Of a stretch of DNA of 64,000 nucleotides, positions 1 to 10,456 are shown one piece after another. The stretch is taken from positions 682,001 through 746,000 of the forward strand of contig JALUTQ010000041.1 in assembly GCA_032718865.1 (NCBI GenBank). The letters run 5' to 3'. Position 1 is the first letter of the stretch, and the number at the start of each line of letters is the position of its first letter. Below the pieces are notes generated by a model, which was given only the letters and a program-made list of their open reading frames with translations, searched no databases and was not told the DNA's origin. A program made the position numbers and the translations under genes. The DNA is from Tilletia caries. Its lineage: Eukaryota; Basidiomycota; Exobasidiomycetes; Tilletiales; Tilletiaceae.

Positions 1-652
1 AGCAGAGGGTCAGTGGTTAGCAGAGGGCTGGTGCATTGTCACTCGGGGGAGTGAGAGAGAGACGTCAGTGCAAAGGCGCAGCCAGCAGCAGCGTGATGGA
101 CTCACGGGGCAGATGCGCATGCTGGTGCGTGGGTGGATGGGATGGATGGCAGGTCGGTGGAACGGCGCGTGGTGGTGTGGTGGTGCGAGTGCAGAAGAAG
201 CGCACCTTTCTTCTCTTCTCAACGTCTCTCGGCCGAGACCGCTCCCCAGCGCTGGCAGCTGGATGCCTGAAAATCGCTAAGTTCCAAACTCTGCTGCATG
301 GACGTTGTGTTGTAATTGAGGGAGCTGGTGGTGTTGTAATGAGCGCTACAAAAAGAAATATTGACCAAGTCAAAATGAGATGCGGCACACTGCGCCAAAA
401 GCCGGCCGCAAAAAGGAGACGTTTCGTGGGTCGAACACGGTAAAAAACGTGGATCGGCCCAGGAACATCCACGTTTGACCCCGGACATCCATGTTTTTTT
501 TTTTTTTTTACCGAGCATGAGGCATGAAACAACGCTCCGGTGCAGCCCACCGTTTACTGACGATGAGACTATACAATCCTTTTTGCAGAAATGCCGCCAA
601 GGATGTGTGGCGGATGGTGAAGATCAGAAGTTTTGCGAAAGGATTTGTTATA
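1..652. other. Left flank, no gene recognised
   Basis: No open frame here resembles a known family. The stretch holds a run of T at about 487-510. A short Cys-containing frame at 475-705 has no start context or length that would support a gene. Confidence 0.4.
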
Positions 653-2104
653 CAGCGAGTTGCGTAAGTCTTGAGACAGCGCGAAAATATGACTCGAAAA
701 TTTGAGCTGCTCTGAGAATTCGATCAATTTTGAGAAGATCACGCCGCGACACGCGACACGACATCAGTCATCACTCAACCAACTCTCTCTCTCTCTCTCA
801 ACCAACACGACATAACCATCTCGCCAGCGTACATCATGGCAGCAACAACAAGGATGAGGATGTGGCGATGAGTGCGGGCGAGGAGGAGGATGGGAAGCCG
901 GTCTCGTTACCGCCCGCGGCGGGCTTTTTGCAGACCGCGTACAAGTTCCTTATTGTTGTTGAGCTTTTTGATGGGAGATATTCCTGAGCGCACGCTTTTC
1001 CGCTCTGAGATCTTGCGTCCAGCACTGGCGCCGTACATCTCTATCGTACAAGGTACGTTTCCACCCACCATAGAACCTCGGAGATAGAGCCAGCTATTTG
1101 TCACTGACGAGAATGTCTCTGCTCATATGTTTTTTCACAGCGGTCCGAACGGGCAACTTGTCCCTCTTCCAGCAAACGCTCCAGATCCATGGAGCCCAAT
1201 TCCAGTCCGACCGCACCTACTCGCTCATCCTCCGTCTCCGCTTCAACGTCATCAAGACAGGCATCCGCATGATCTCCCTCGCGTACTCCCGCATCTCCCT
1301 CAAGGACATCACCCAGAAGCTCAACCTCGAGTCCGAGGAGGACGCCGAGTACATTGTGGCCAAGGCGATCCGGGATGGCGTCGTTGGTGCCACGTCTGGT
1401 GGCCGGGGTGGCGGCGCTGGTGGGTGGGCTGGGCTCGGTGGGGGTCTAGGGTTGATCATGAGCATGGGATTATGGAGACGAGGGGGGACGTTTATGCGAG
1501 TGATGAGCCGCAGGCGCAGCTTCAGCAGCGTGTTGACTTCTGTCTCCAGATTCACAACGAGTCTGTCAAGGTGAGTCTCTCTCTCTCTCTTTTTCTCTCT
1601 CTCTCTGCTGCCTTGCGTTGCCTTAATGGGAATACTGAGCATTTTCTCTTTTCTGGTACGCTCTTCTCCAGGCGATGCGATACCCGCTCAACACGCATAA
1701 GGCGGAGCTCGACTCGGCGGTGGCTGCTCGTGAGCGCGAGCGCGAGCTGGCGCAGGAGATTGAGGAAGGAGGCGCCGATATGGACGAGGAGGATGATGAT
1801 TGGGTGTGAGGTCGTCATTTCTCCCCCTGTCCTACTTTGGGCCGTTTTTGCGCATTTTCTCCCATTCCTTCTGCAATCCAAGAGTTCTTTGCATGTGTGC
1901 CCACCTGTGAACAGCCTGGTCAAAGACAGAATGAAGCCTGATGGAGTTGAGAAGGGTGTTAGATGAGTGATGCTGCTGGGCGCGTCAACACTGATGCTGG
2001 CTGTACATTCGAAGGTGTGGCTCAAACGCTTTCTCTTGGAAAATTGGCCCTCCACATTTTTGGGAACCCGTTTTTGCCTGTCTCAAAACTTACGCAACTC
2101 GCTG
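653..2104. mobile_element. TA-flanked inverted-repeat element carrying an RPN3 copy (Pack-type candidate)
   Basis: The left end 653-679 begins CAGCGAGTTGCGTAAGT and is repeated in inverted orientation at 2078-2104. The two ends match at 26 of 27 positions. Each is bordered on the outside by the dinucleotide TA (651-652 and 2105-2106), the target duplication expected of Tc1/mariner-type insertion. The inside holds no transposase and is almost entirely a shortened host gene, RPN3. That makes it a candidate non-autonomous element that captured a gene fragment (Pack-type). The ends and the TA are read directly. The capture mechanism is inferred, and chance placement of a dispersed 27-bp repeat is the main alternative. 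Confidence 0.55.
836..1809 (+). pseudogene. RPN3: Internally deleted copy of 26S proteasome lid subunit Rpn3 (PSMD3), frame broken
   Basis: RPN3 encodes a PCI-domain subunit of the 19S regulatory particle lid. The conserved C-terminal third is clear: GFLQTAYKFLIVVEL, GDIPERTLFR, then [12 protein letters not shown], the PCI core [19 protein letters not shown], and an acidic tail ending MDEEDDDWV. Three introns fit this protein: 1053-1140, 1394-1449 and 1571-1671. The copy was therefore made from DNA, not mRNA. The middle intron resolves an apparent frame jump, giving VVGAT joined to VDHEHG. An extra T in a T5 run near 961-966 breaks the frame between VVEL and MGDIPER. Upstream, an acidic segment (EDVAMSAGEEEDG) near the first ATG could be the native N-terminus joined directly to the C-terminal third, so several hundred residues would be missing. 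The copy lies inside the TA-flanked element at 653-2104. The functional gene must be elsewhere. Confidence 0.8.
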
Positions 2105-2106
2105 TA

Positions 2107-2709
2107 AAAAGGACACATGCGACAGGCCCCCAGCATCCTGCCACAAACGGACATCGATTTGAGGTTGCAAGATGTTGGCCATCAAGAACGCCGACTTCTC
2201 CAGAACGAACCATTCCTTGGTCCCAGCACTCCCGGCATATGCGACAGCCGCCTTTCTCCCTACGACATTCCTCGGGCTCTCGTCCCCCCCCTTCGCTTGC
2301 CCTCCTTCTTCAGTCGATGCGTTACGTTGCGCCGTTCCAGAGCCTTCCGAGGTTCCGTCTTGGCGCTAATCACAACGCAAAGCATGCCCCCATCCATACT
2401 GTTTCTACGCCCAGCCCACAGTCCACACATTGCCCTCCTGATGCTCGTCTTGCGCTGATTCTACCTTTCGATGTTCCCACTGACTACTGCTTTCAGTGCA
2501 TTACATTCATCACGCAGTGAGCGTGCTGGTCCTACGTATCCGTTCCGGACCAGCGGAGCATTGATCATATTTCAGATAACTCACTCACTGGACCTCTAAC
2601 GCTCCAACATTACCAAGTGTCTTAGACTTGCTTCATCAATTCCGTGCCTATGACCACTAATCTCTCCCGCACACTTTTCCAACTCTCCACGCCTCAACTC
2701 CACGGCCCC
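2107..2709. other. Intergenic, no gene recognised
   Basis: Several medium open frames exist but none looks like a conserved protein. The last 100 bases are probably the promoter and 5' leader of the downstream secreted-protein candidate. Confidence 0.4.
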
Positions 2710-3282
2710 ATGCAGATGCGTCGCCCCTTTGGTATCCCCTTTTTCCTTGTCGCCCTCAGCTTCTGCTTGCTATCCGTGGCGATGGCTGCAGTTAACCCCA
2801 CGCCAGCTTACGACGTTGGGCATCATTCCGCAGGAAGCTTCCTCAGTAAGTAGCCTGATTTGGGTCCACGCAGCAGCGACCCGTACTCACACCGCGTCTT
2901 GTGTAGAGCGAGTAGGTCCAGAACTCTCGAGGATGTCCAGAGGTTTTTTTGAAGCGATGTTTGGTAAGCTGTCAAGAGGGCGGGATACGCTTGTGATCGC
3001 CGTAAGGGGTACTCATTGTAGCATTCTACTGTTCAACTTATACGTAAACCGGTCAAGCAGCAAGAATACAGGGCAATCATCAACACGAAGAACGATATCA
3101 ATGCCGGCAGGATACGTCCACAGGGAGGCAAAAGGGCGGCCCTGGATTATTACCGCAAGCTTCAGCGTATTAAAAGCGAAGAGATCATTGCAGTCGCGAA
3201 GGAGCTTCGGATCACTGAGCTTCGCATAGCTCCCCCTTCGCCCCCGTCACAGGCTCGAGCTTACATGCGACGTGTAGCCTGA
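2710..3282 (+). CDS. Candidate small secreted protein with a Lys-Arg processing site
   Basis: I do not recognise the family. The start at 2710 opens a hydrophobic signal peptide (FFLVALSFCLLSVAMA) after a short basic stretch (MQMRR). A three-exon model fits: 2710-2845, 2907-2963 and 3065-3282, giving 136 residues. Splicing at 2845/2907 creates a Lys-Arg pair (SFL-KR-VGPELSRM) about 45 residues in, which could be a Kex2 cleavage site. The third exon uses an AAG acceptor, as the last intron of the threonyl-tRNA synthetase here also does, and encodes a basic, helix-prone tail ending ARAYMRRVA. A CAG acceptor four bases earlier would give a shorter, less protein-like end. No cysteine framework is present. 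A secreted effector or propeptide is an inference, and a chance open frame cannot be excluded. Confidence 0.4.
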
Positions 3283-3384
3283 AGACAACATTGCAGACGT
3301 CCAAGGAATCATCCAACTCTTTGCGGCGACAAAAACTTCTACAAGTGTATTTGCGCTCGCCAATCACTACCGAATCCACTTTGC

Positions 3385-3935
3385 TAGTCTCATCGTATCA
3401 GACGCATTTACGGCGGTGAATTCACGCGGTTGAAATAAATAAAAATTAATTTCCACGTGGCCATAGCCGCGTATGAGAGCGTCTCTGGCTGGCCGTAAGG
3501 AATCGAACTTTTGCTCTCTTTGCCCAGGGCGTTCCCGCGTCGAACTCGACATCTCTTGGTCTCTTCTTGAGGAGGGTTTCGGGAACCAGCAGCGAGATCT
3601 CTTCGGTGGACAGTAATTCAGTATGGGATGGAATACATGCGCCCGATTTGTGCCGAAACGTCGTGCTCGAGCCTGTTCCAACACCCAGGACCGTTCCACT
3701 ACGCGCCCGCATCGCCATTGGAGGCATTTGTGTGGTGTTGTGTTGATCTTCTGTTGGTGTTGGTTCTGGAATTGCACTCTAGTAAGTGAGCCTTACAGTT
3801 GGAATCAGACGTCCTAGCGGACAGCTGAGCTGGCGCCACAGGCGGCTAATGCCACGTGGAATTCTAATTTCACGTGACACACATTAGAGCTCAGCACACA
3901 TGTCAAGTCCGCGGACGTCTGATACGATGAGACTA
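3385..3935. mobile_element. 551-bp MITE with 20-bp terminal inverted repeats and 9-bp target duplication
   Basis: The left end TAGTCTCATCGTATCAGACG (3385-3404) is repeated perfectly and inverted at 3916-3935. The 9-bp sequence CCACTTTGC flanks both sides (3376-3384 and 3936-3944) as a direct repeat, the mark of insertion. There is no coding capacity. A 9-bp duplication is typical of Mutator-like elements, so this is probably a non-autonomous member, but its ends do not match the Mutator-like element at 30172-32452, so another autonomous partner is needed. Subterminal CCACGTGG-like words occur near 3452 and 3850. Confidence 0.85.
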
Positions 3936-3944
3936 CCACTTTGC

Positions 3945-4958
3945 TCTATTCCGATCGTTCGTAGATGATTTCAAGCCTGTCAGCACGAAGATCCGTCCGC
4001 AACGCAATCTCTTACCATCCAGCAAGTTGTCTAACCTCTCTCCACTAACAATTTTAGCATCCTGAACGTTTACCCTTACTTCATTCGTGATTGCTATCGC
4101 TGGGTGTTACGTATTTGTTTGTTCATTGACATTACATATGTCACTAAGCTGACGTTGAAGCTAAACGTTAAACGTTATGAAAACGTTCCGCGCGAGTTGG
4201 ATTCATTTGAGCATCTGCCATAGGAACGAAGCGGTCACAATTGAAATGCTGGAACAGCCTTCCAAGCTCGAGTTATACATACTCCCATTGACGCTTTCTG
4301 AGTATGCATATTGCCGACTGTTTCCACCTTGCAGTCTGGACACCGAAAGGAAGCAAAAGCAAAGGACTCAACGCTCAACGAGAAGGGACTTCGCATCGTG
4401 TTTCATCAGTACCTGCAAGCCATCATAGGAAATATGGAATAATAAGTGAAGGCCTTGACACGATTAGGTTAGAGTACAACGCGAGACAATGGAGTAGAGA
4501 TTATAGAAACAGAACGCGGTACGGCTGCTTGAGCGAGGAGCGCATATTAGTGTCGAGTCGCCAGGTGACCAGGGGAAAAGGTCAAAAGGCAGGAAGAAAC
4601 GATAGAGTGAAAGGAGGAATACACTTGGAAGAAAAGAACTGTGGGGACTGGGAGGCTGGTGCAGAAGGTTCTTGAAATTAGGATGCCGCGGCCAGCGGGC
4701 ATGATCGATTTGGTTGTCACAGAGGCGCCGCCGTGGCTCCAGCTCCGGTTGGGATGAGGCGGCAGATTTTTGGGTTTCAGGGTGGGTAGCTGCTCCCATC
4801 GCTCATAGATGCCGAGTTTGGCGCGGGCGGGAACAAACAATTTTCCTTCGGTGGCCTGGGTTCAAGGTCTGCAGACGATCGTTCTGCACAACCTTCTAGT
4901 GATAGCCTTCCCGGTTCCGCTTGCAAGGATCGACGATGAAGAATGAGCTGCGCCGCCT
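3945..4958. other. Intergenic, no gene recognised
   Basis: About 1 kb without a recognisable coding region, RNA gene or repeat. It lies at the 3' side of the minus-strand seven-helix pseudogene. Confidence 0.4.
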
Positions 4959-6332
4959 TCAAGATGAGCAAAAGCTCTTGTCGGCTTCAGCAATTTCCTT
5001 CGCACCGCAGTGAAAGCGCCTCGTCTTTGCGGACACGTTTGCCTGTAACAGCACTGAGAACGACTTTTCGAAGCTGTCGTACACCGCGGACGCGAGGTTG
5101 ATGGCTCCGATCGACAAGGTGATGTAGCAGCAGACCGAAAGGGCCATGGCAAGGACCGGAAGTCTTGACTGCTTTTCCATCTGCGAATAGTGCGTGAACG
5201 CCACGCCGCCAGCAAGAACTTGCATGCAGATTCCTCCCACAAGGATGCAGGCTGTGGAGCGGATCGGGTGGAAATCAAGTCAGCTAAGAAGGGTTTGTTC
5301 TCGTAGTCCAGACGCTTTCGAGAACGTACCGCATTGTACTGTTGTGGTAAAGAAATTCGGACTTTGCGTCAGAGAGGAGAAGCGAAGCGCGACATCGGAT
5401 ATAACCGCTACTCACCTGTGAAGTACGTAACCACCTTTTGAGCAGCTTGCTGGCCCATTTCCCTCACCGATTTCCCTGCACTTTCGGCCTGTCTCGTCTC
5501 GAAGGAGGTGCTTCGACGATTCGAAGCCTTTTCGGCGCTCCCCGTGATGACCTGCGTCGGCGAAGAAGTGAAACTGGCACGTTCCTCTTTAAAATAAACC
5601 ATCTTGGGCTGCCGCATGCTGGGTTCGGGCCGGATCAGTATACAGCTTGGCTGTCGGTACGGGCTAAAGTGCCACTGAACAAGCGCCGTGGCATCGGCCG
5701 CTGTGTTGCCAGGAATCTCCGGAGACTTGAAATGGTGCGCCAGACGACCCACACGTGGAGGAAAGTTAGTCCACCGCAGAGAATGACCCACATCATGCAA
5801 CCGGCCGACAACATCAAGGACATCTGAAGCAGGTGGTTCCAGATCTGATGGGAGTACCGATCCCACAGTGTGATGAGAAACTTTGTAGCCCTTTGCTTTA
5901 TGAAGCCTCAAGCCCCTGTTTACTCACCTTCTGGGCATCGACGAGCATCTCGCGGCTGAGCTCCGTCTGGTTGTGATATCGATGTTGAAAAGCTGGCCAC
6001 TCCTTCACGACGACGCGCTGCCAGTGGTAGTCGGAAATGGCTGTTGGCACCATGAGTGCGGCGAATGCCAGGGGAGGAAAGCCGAAGCAAACTACGTTCA
6101 GAACAAGTGCCGGCATCTTGTTTGAGGTAAGTGCTCCCGCGAGTTGTTGAGGCATGGCTGCGAGGAAGATTCCCCATAGTTGCAACCACACACCCAATGC
6201 GAGGGGTGTGAAGAGGCAAATGACCCAGAGGGGAACATGCTGCGTCGGCGTGTGCTTCAGGTAGCTGACAAATACGTCGCACACGCAGGCCAAGACGAGG
6301 AGGAAGTAGATGGTGCAGGAAAACGTCCAGCC
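4959..6332 (-). pseudogene. 5'-truncated, frame-broken paralogue of the seven-helix membrane protein at 56281-58450
   Basis: Three exons align with exons 2-4 of the intact paralogue: 6332-5928, 5844-5416 and 5251-4959. The first is exactly the same length (405 nt) and keeps the block WLQLWGIF, the motif NQTELSREMLVDAQ and three hydrophobic segments. The second retains a helix and then hits a TGA at 5637-5635, while the conserved end (QKVVTYFTG) is in another frame, so at least one indel has occurred. The third holds the last two helices (ACILVGGICMQVLAGG and VLAMALSVCCYITLS). The signal-anchor exon is missing. Homology stops precisely at the acceptor of exon 2, where repeat DNA begins. The copy is in opposite orientation to the intact gene 50 kb away. 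It is probably a duplicate disabled by repeat insertion. Confidence 0.8.
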
Positions 6333-6371
6333 CTAGAATTGCCAGCGCAAAGAGTCAGCTTTCAGTTACGC

Positions 6372-6405
6372 ATTCCCCAGACTTTAGTATTCCCCAGACT
6401 TTAGT
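6372..6405. repeat. Two tandem copies of a 17-mer
   Basis: ATTCCCCAGACTTTAGT is repeated twice without a gap, right at the border between the truncated seven-helix gene and the repeat block. Confidence 0.7.
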
Positions 6406-6639
6406 ATGGGGTTATATCTGCCCCTTAGATTTTTACGGCCGAGAAAAAGTGTTGCAACATCCTTCGAATGAAATTCTTCAAAACTCCTTTAAATCTTCTC
6501 AAACTTCGCCTGGGTGTCCGTGTTCTAAGCATCCATCGACGCTCTCGATTTCTCCCAGTTTTCTTTATGAAGATAGCAATTTGCTGTTCACATGCCGTCC
6601 TTCCGCCGTTCGTTGCCCGTTTCTATCTCTCTTCCACCT

Positions 6640-6870
6640 AAGGATGAGCACGGAGTAAGCCCCGGAGCGGCTTTGCCGGAGCGCCCCGGTTATCCGGGGT
6701 CGCACTCCGGGGGAGCCGGGAGTACGGAGTGAGAATCGAGAGGCTACCTCACCGTTGCCGGAGTACGGAGCTGACGTTTGAGCATTGTTGGAAATTCCCC
6801 GGAGTACGGAGCTGACCTCTGGGCGTTGCAGAATTTCCCCGGAGTACGGAGTAAATACCTGCGAAATGTG
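6640..6870. repeat. GGAGTACGGAG-rich lead-in to the tandem block
   Basis: The words CGGAGTACGGAG and GGCGCTCCGGGG recur every few tens of bases. The segment resembles the ends of the later units (8530-8658 and 10328-10456) but is more diverged, so it is probably an older partial unit. Confidence 0.7.
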
Positions 6871-8658
6871 ACGGAGTACGGAGTTACCCCCGGAGTCCGG
6901 GGCGCTCCGGGGCCTCCACATTTTTCTCATAAGAAAGGTATTTTGCTATAAACATGGGTATTTTGGGGGTAAATTTTCAAAATTTATTTTCACAAATCTC
7001 ATCTCGCAGTCTAAATCTGACCAAAAACAGCTCTTGAAGCGCTCTCCGACTGTTCTTTTAAGCACAGCTGCTACAAGCTTGATCACGAGCATACACATAT
7101 CTGAAATCATACTATATTTTGAGATTTGTGAGGTCATCTCCCGGAGTACGGAGCTCCCCCGGATTATCCGGGCTCCGTAGCTACGGAGTACGGAGTAGAC
7201 TTTCTGAAACACTTCATAGTTTGACGGAGCACGGAGTAAGTTTTCTCTGGTGCTCCTTATAGTGACGGAGTACGGAGTAAGATGCTGGTGTGAATCTGAA
7301 AAGAGACGGAGCACGGAGCACCACAGAAAGTCAGCGGAGCGTCCCGGAGTATGGGCCCGGGAGTACGGAGCACTCCGGGGCGCTCCGGGCTCATCCTTAC
7401 TTCCACCTCCACTTTTCCCACGCCTTCGATAGCCGTAGTCAAAAGTCAAAACCCTCCGAGGAAGTTCATAGCCATAGTCAAAACTCAAAACCCTCCGAGA
7501 ATGTTGAAAGGTCTTCAACTTTTTGACGAACGCATTACGCAGTACGCAGTTACGCACTACGCAGCTACCAAGTACCAACTGCACAACTTACTCCAGCGTT
7601 CACTAACCTTCAACCCTGACCTGCCTACAACTTACAAGTCGTGCCAGTGGTAAGTTGCTTGAGATACACGCAAACATCTACCAGGTGAATGGTGATGGTG
7701 CCCAGTGTTGAACATACTATTGGAGTATGGAGTATTCCTATATACTATAGTATATATACTATTTGCAAAAACATACTATATACTATCGGGTCCCGGGAGA
7801 ATTTTTTTGGAAAACATACTATATACTATTTCAAAATCTGGCGGAGGTTATAGTATACTATAGTACCAATTTTTTTGTCCGAGACCCCGAGCACGTCGTC
7901 TCAAAGTACTATAGTATATCTATAGTATACTATACTCCCTGCAAATTGTACTATACTCCTACGATAGTACAAATTAGTACTATAGTATACATATACTCAT
8001 CAGTATACTATACTACCTGCCAATTGTACTATACTTCTACGATAGTACATGGTAGGACTATAGTATGCATATACTATTACTATAGTATATCATTTTTGCC
8101 TGGATTGCGTTTGAGAAGGAAGTATTTAAGTATTACAATACTACTATAGTATGATGGAAAATTTGCGCATACTATAGTAGTATTATCATAATACTATAGT
8201 ACTACCCCTTTTTTTTGGCCTTGGAGTATAGTAGTATTATAGGAAATACTACCATACTATCCTATCCTATATACTACCTTCGCCCTCCCGACGACGAAAG
8301 GTAGTATGGAGTATACTACCCGAGCCCCTGAAAACAGTATACTATAGTATGTTGTTCAACACTGGCCTTGGGCACCGATCATTACGCAATACACATGTTC
8401 CGTTACACCTTTGGGGAGTTCTATCTGCTCATCATCTATGTTGTGTGGAAAATCATGGCGGAGAGCTCGAAGGGTAGCGAAGCTACCCTGAGAGCGAGGC
8501 GCGATAAGCGTCAGTCCATATTGATTCATCAACTGTGGCCTGTCGTCGGAGTACGGAGCAGACGTTTGAGCATCGCAAGGAATTTCCCGGAGCACGGAGC
8601 TGACCTTTGGGCGCTTCGAAAAATTCCCCGGAGTACGGAGTAAACACCTGTGAAAGTG
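6871..8658. repeat. Tandem repeat unit A (1788 bp)
   Basis: This unit starts with a GGAGTACGGAGT cluster and runs through an AT-rich middle. From about 7713 to 8352 it is built of TACTATAGTA palindromes, and it ends in another GGAGTACGGAG cluster. It is almost identical to unit B. The few differences are mainly changes in length of homopolymers, such as the A run near 7022 and the T run near 8207. Open frames inside it (for example 6946-7584) are translations of the repeat and do not look like proteins. Confidence 0.9.
7713..8352. repeat. AT-rich palindrome tract in unit A (TACTATAGTA array)
   Basis: The perfect 10-bp palindrome TACTATAGTA and close variants recur many times with short unique spacers. 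Long stretches can pair with themselves as hairpins. A second copy lies at 9503-10150 in unit B. No transposase-like ends were found at the tract borders. Confidence 0.85.
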
Positions 8659-10456
8659 ACGGAGTACGGAGTTACCCCCGGAGTCCGGGGCGCTCCGGGG
8701 CCTCCACATTTTTCTCATAAGAAAGGTATTTTGCTATAAACATGGGTATTTTGGGGGTAAATTTTCAAAATTTATTTTCACAAATCTCATCTCGCAGTCT
8801 AAATCTGACCAAAACAGCTCTTGAAGCGCTCTCCGACTGTTCTTTTAAGCACAGCTGCTACAAGCTTGATCACGAGCATACACATATCTGAAATCATACT
8901 ATATTTTGAGATTTGTGAGGTCATCTCCCGGAGTACGGAGCTCCCCCGGATTATCCGGGCTCCGTAGCTACGGAGTACGGAGTAGACTTTCTGAAACACT
9001 TCATAGTTTGACGGAGCACGGAGTAAGTTTTCTCTGGTGCTCCTTATAGTGACGGAGTACGGAGTAAGATGCTGGTGTGAATCTGAAAAGAGACGGAGCA
9101 CGGAGCACCACAGAAAGTCAGCGGAGCGTCCCGGAGTATGGGCCCGGGAGTACGGAGCACTCCGGGGCGCTCCGGGCTCATCCTTACTTCCACCTCCACT
9201 TTTTCCCACGCCTTCGATAGCCGTAGTCAAAAGTCAAAAACCCTCCGAGGAAGTTCATAGCCATAGTCAAAACTCAAAAACCCTCCGAGAATGTTGAAAG
9301 GTCTTCAACTTTTTGACGAACGCATTACGCAGTACGCAGTTACGCACTACGCAGCTACCAAGTACCAACTGCACAACTTACTCCAGCGTTCACTAACCTT
9401 CAACCCTGACCTGCCTACAACTTACAAGTCGTGCCAGTGGTAAGTTGCTTGAGATACACGCAAACATCTACCAGGTGAATGGTGATGGTGCCCAGTGTTG
9501 AACATACTATTGGAGTATGGAGTATTCCTATATACTATAGTATATATACTATTTGCAAAAACATACTATATACTATCGGGTCCCGGGAGAATTTTTTTGG
9601 AAAACATACTATATACTATTTCAAAATCTGGCGGAGGTTATAGTATACTATAGTACCAATTTTTTTGTCCGAGACCCCGAGCACGTCGTCTCAAAGTACT
9701 ATAGTATATCTATAGTATACTATACTCCCTGCAAATTGTACTATACTCCTACGATAGTACAAATTAGTACTATAGTATACATATACTCATCAGTATACTA
9801 TACTACCTGCCAATTGTACTATACTTCTACGATAGTACATGGTAGGACTATAGTATGCATATACTATTACTATAGTACTACTATAGTATATCATTTTTGC
9901 CTGGATTGCGTTTGAGAAGGAAGTATTTAAGTATTACAATACTACTATAGTATGATGGAAAATTTGCGCATACTATAGTAGTATTATCATAATACTATAG
10001 TACTACCCCTTTTTGGCCTTGGAGTATAGTAGTATTATAGGAAATACTACCATACTATCCTATCCTATATACTACCTTCGCCCTCCCGACGACGAAAGGT
10101 AGTATGGAGTATACTACCCGAGCCCCTGAAAACAGTATACTATAGTATGTTGTTCAACACTGGCCTTGGGCACCGATCATTACGCAATACACATGTTCCG
10201 TTACACCTTTGGGGAGTTCTATCTGCTCATCATCTATGTTGTGTGGAAAATCATGGCGGAGAGCTCGAAGGGTAGCGAAGCTACCCTGAGAGCGAGGCGC
10301 GATAAGCGTCAGTCCATATTGATTCATCAACTGTGGCCTGTCGTCGGAGTACGGAGCAGACGTTTGAGCATCGCAAGGAATTTCCCGGAGCACGGAGCTG
10401 ACCTTTGGGCGCTTCGAAAAATTCCCCGGAGTACGGAGTAAACACCTGTGAAAGTG
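8659..10456. repeat. Tandem repeat unit B (1798 bp)
   Basis: A head-to-tail copy of unit A. It is 10 bp longer, chiefly from one extra CTACTATAGTA-like insertion near 9877, partly offset by a shorter T run near 10010. The near identity implies a very recent duplication or ongoing homogenisation. Confidence 0.9.
9503..10150. repeat. AT-rich palindrome tract in unit B
   Basis: Counterpart of 7713-8352, with one additional palindrome unit near 9877 and a shortened T run near 10010. Confidence 0.85.

Noticed and set aside
475..705. Short Cys-containing frame resembling a secreted peptide
   Set aside because: No signal peptide, runs into the terminal repeat of the element at 653, and has no family support.
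1380..1452. Apparent second frameshift in the RPN3 copy
   Set aside because: A 56-nt GT-AG intron (1394-1449) restores the family sequence exactly, so no indel is needed.
7763..8149. Tyr-rich open frames at 7763-8149 and 9553-9915
   Set aside because: They are translations of the TACTATAGTA palindrome tract and are not protein-like.
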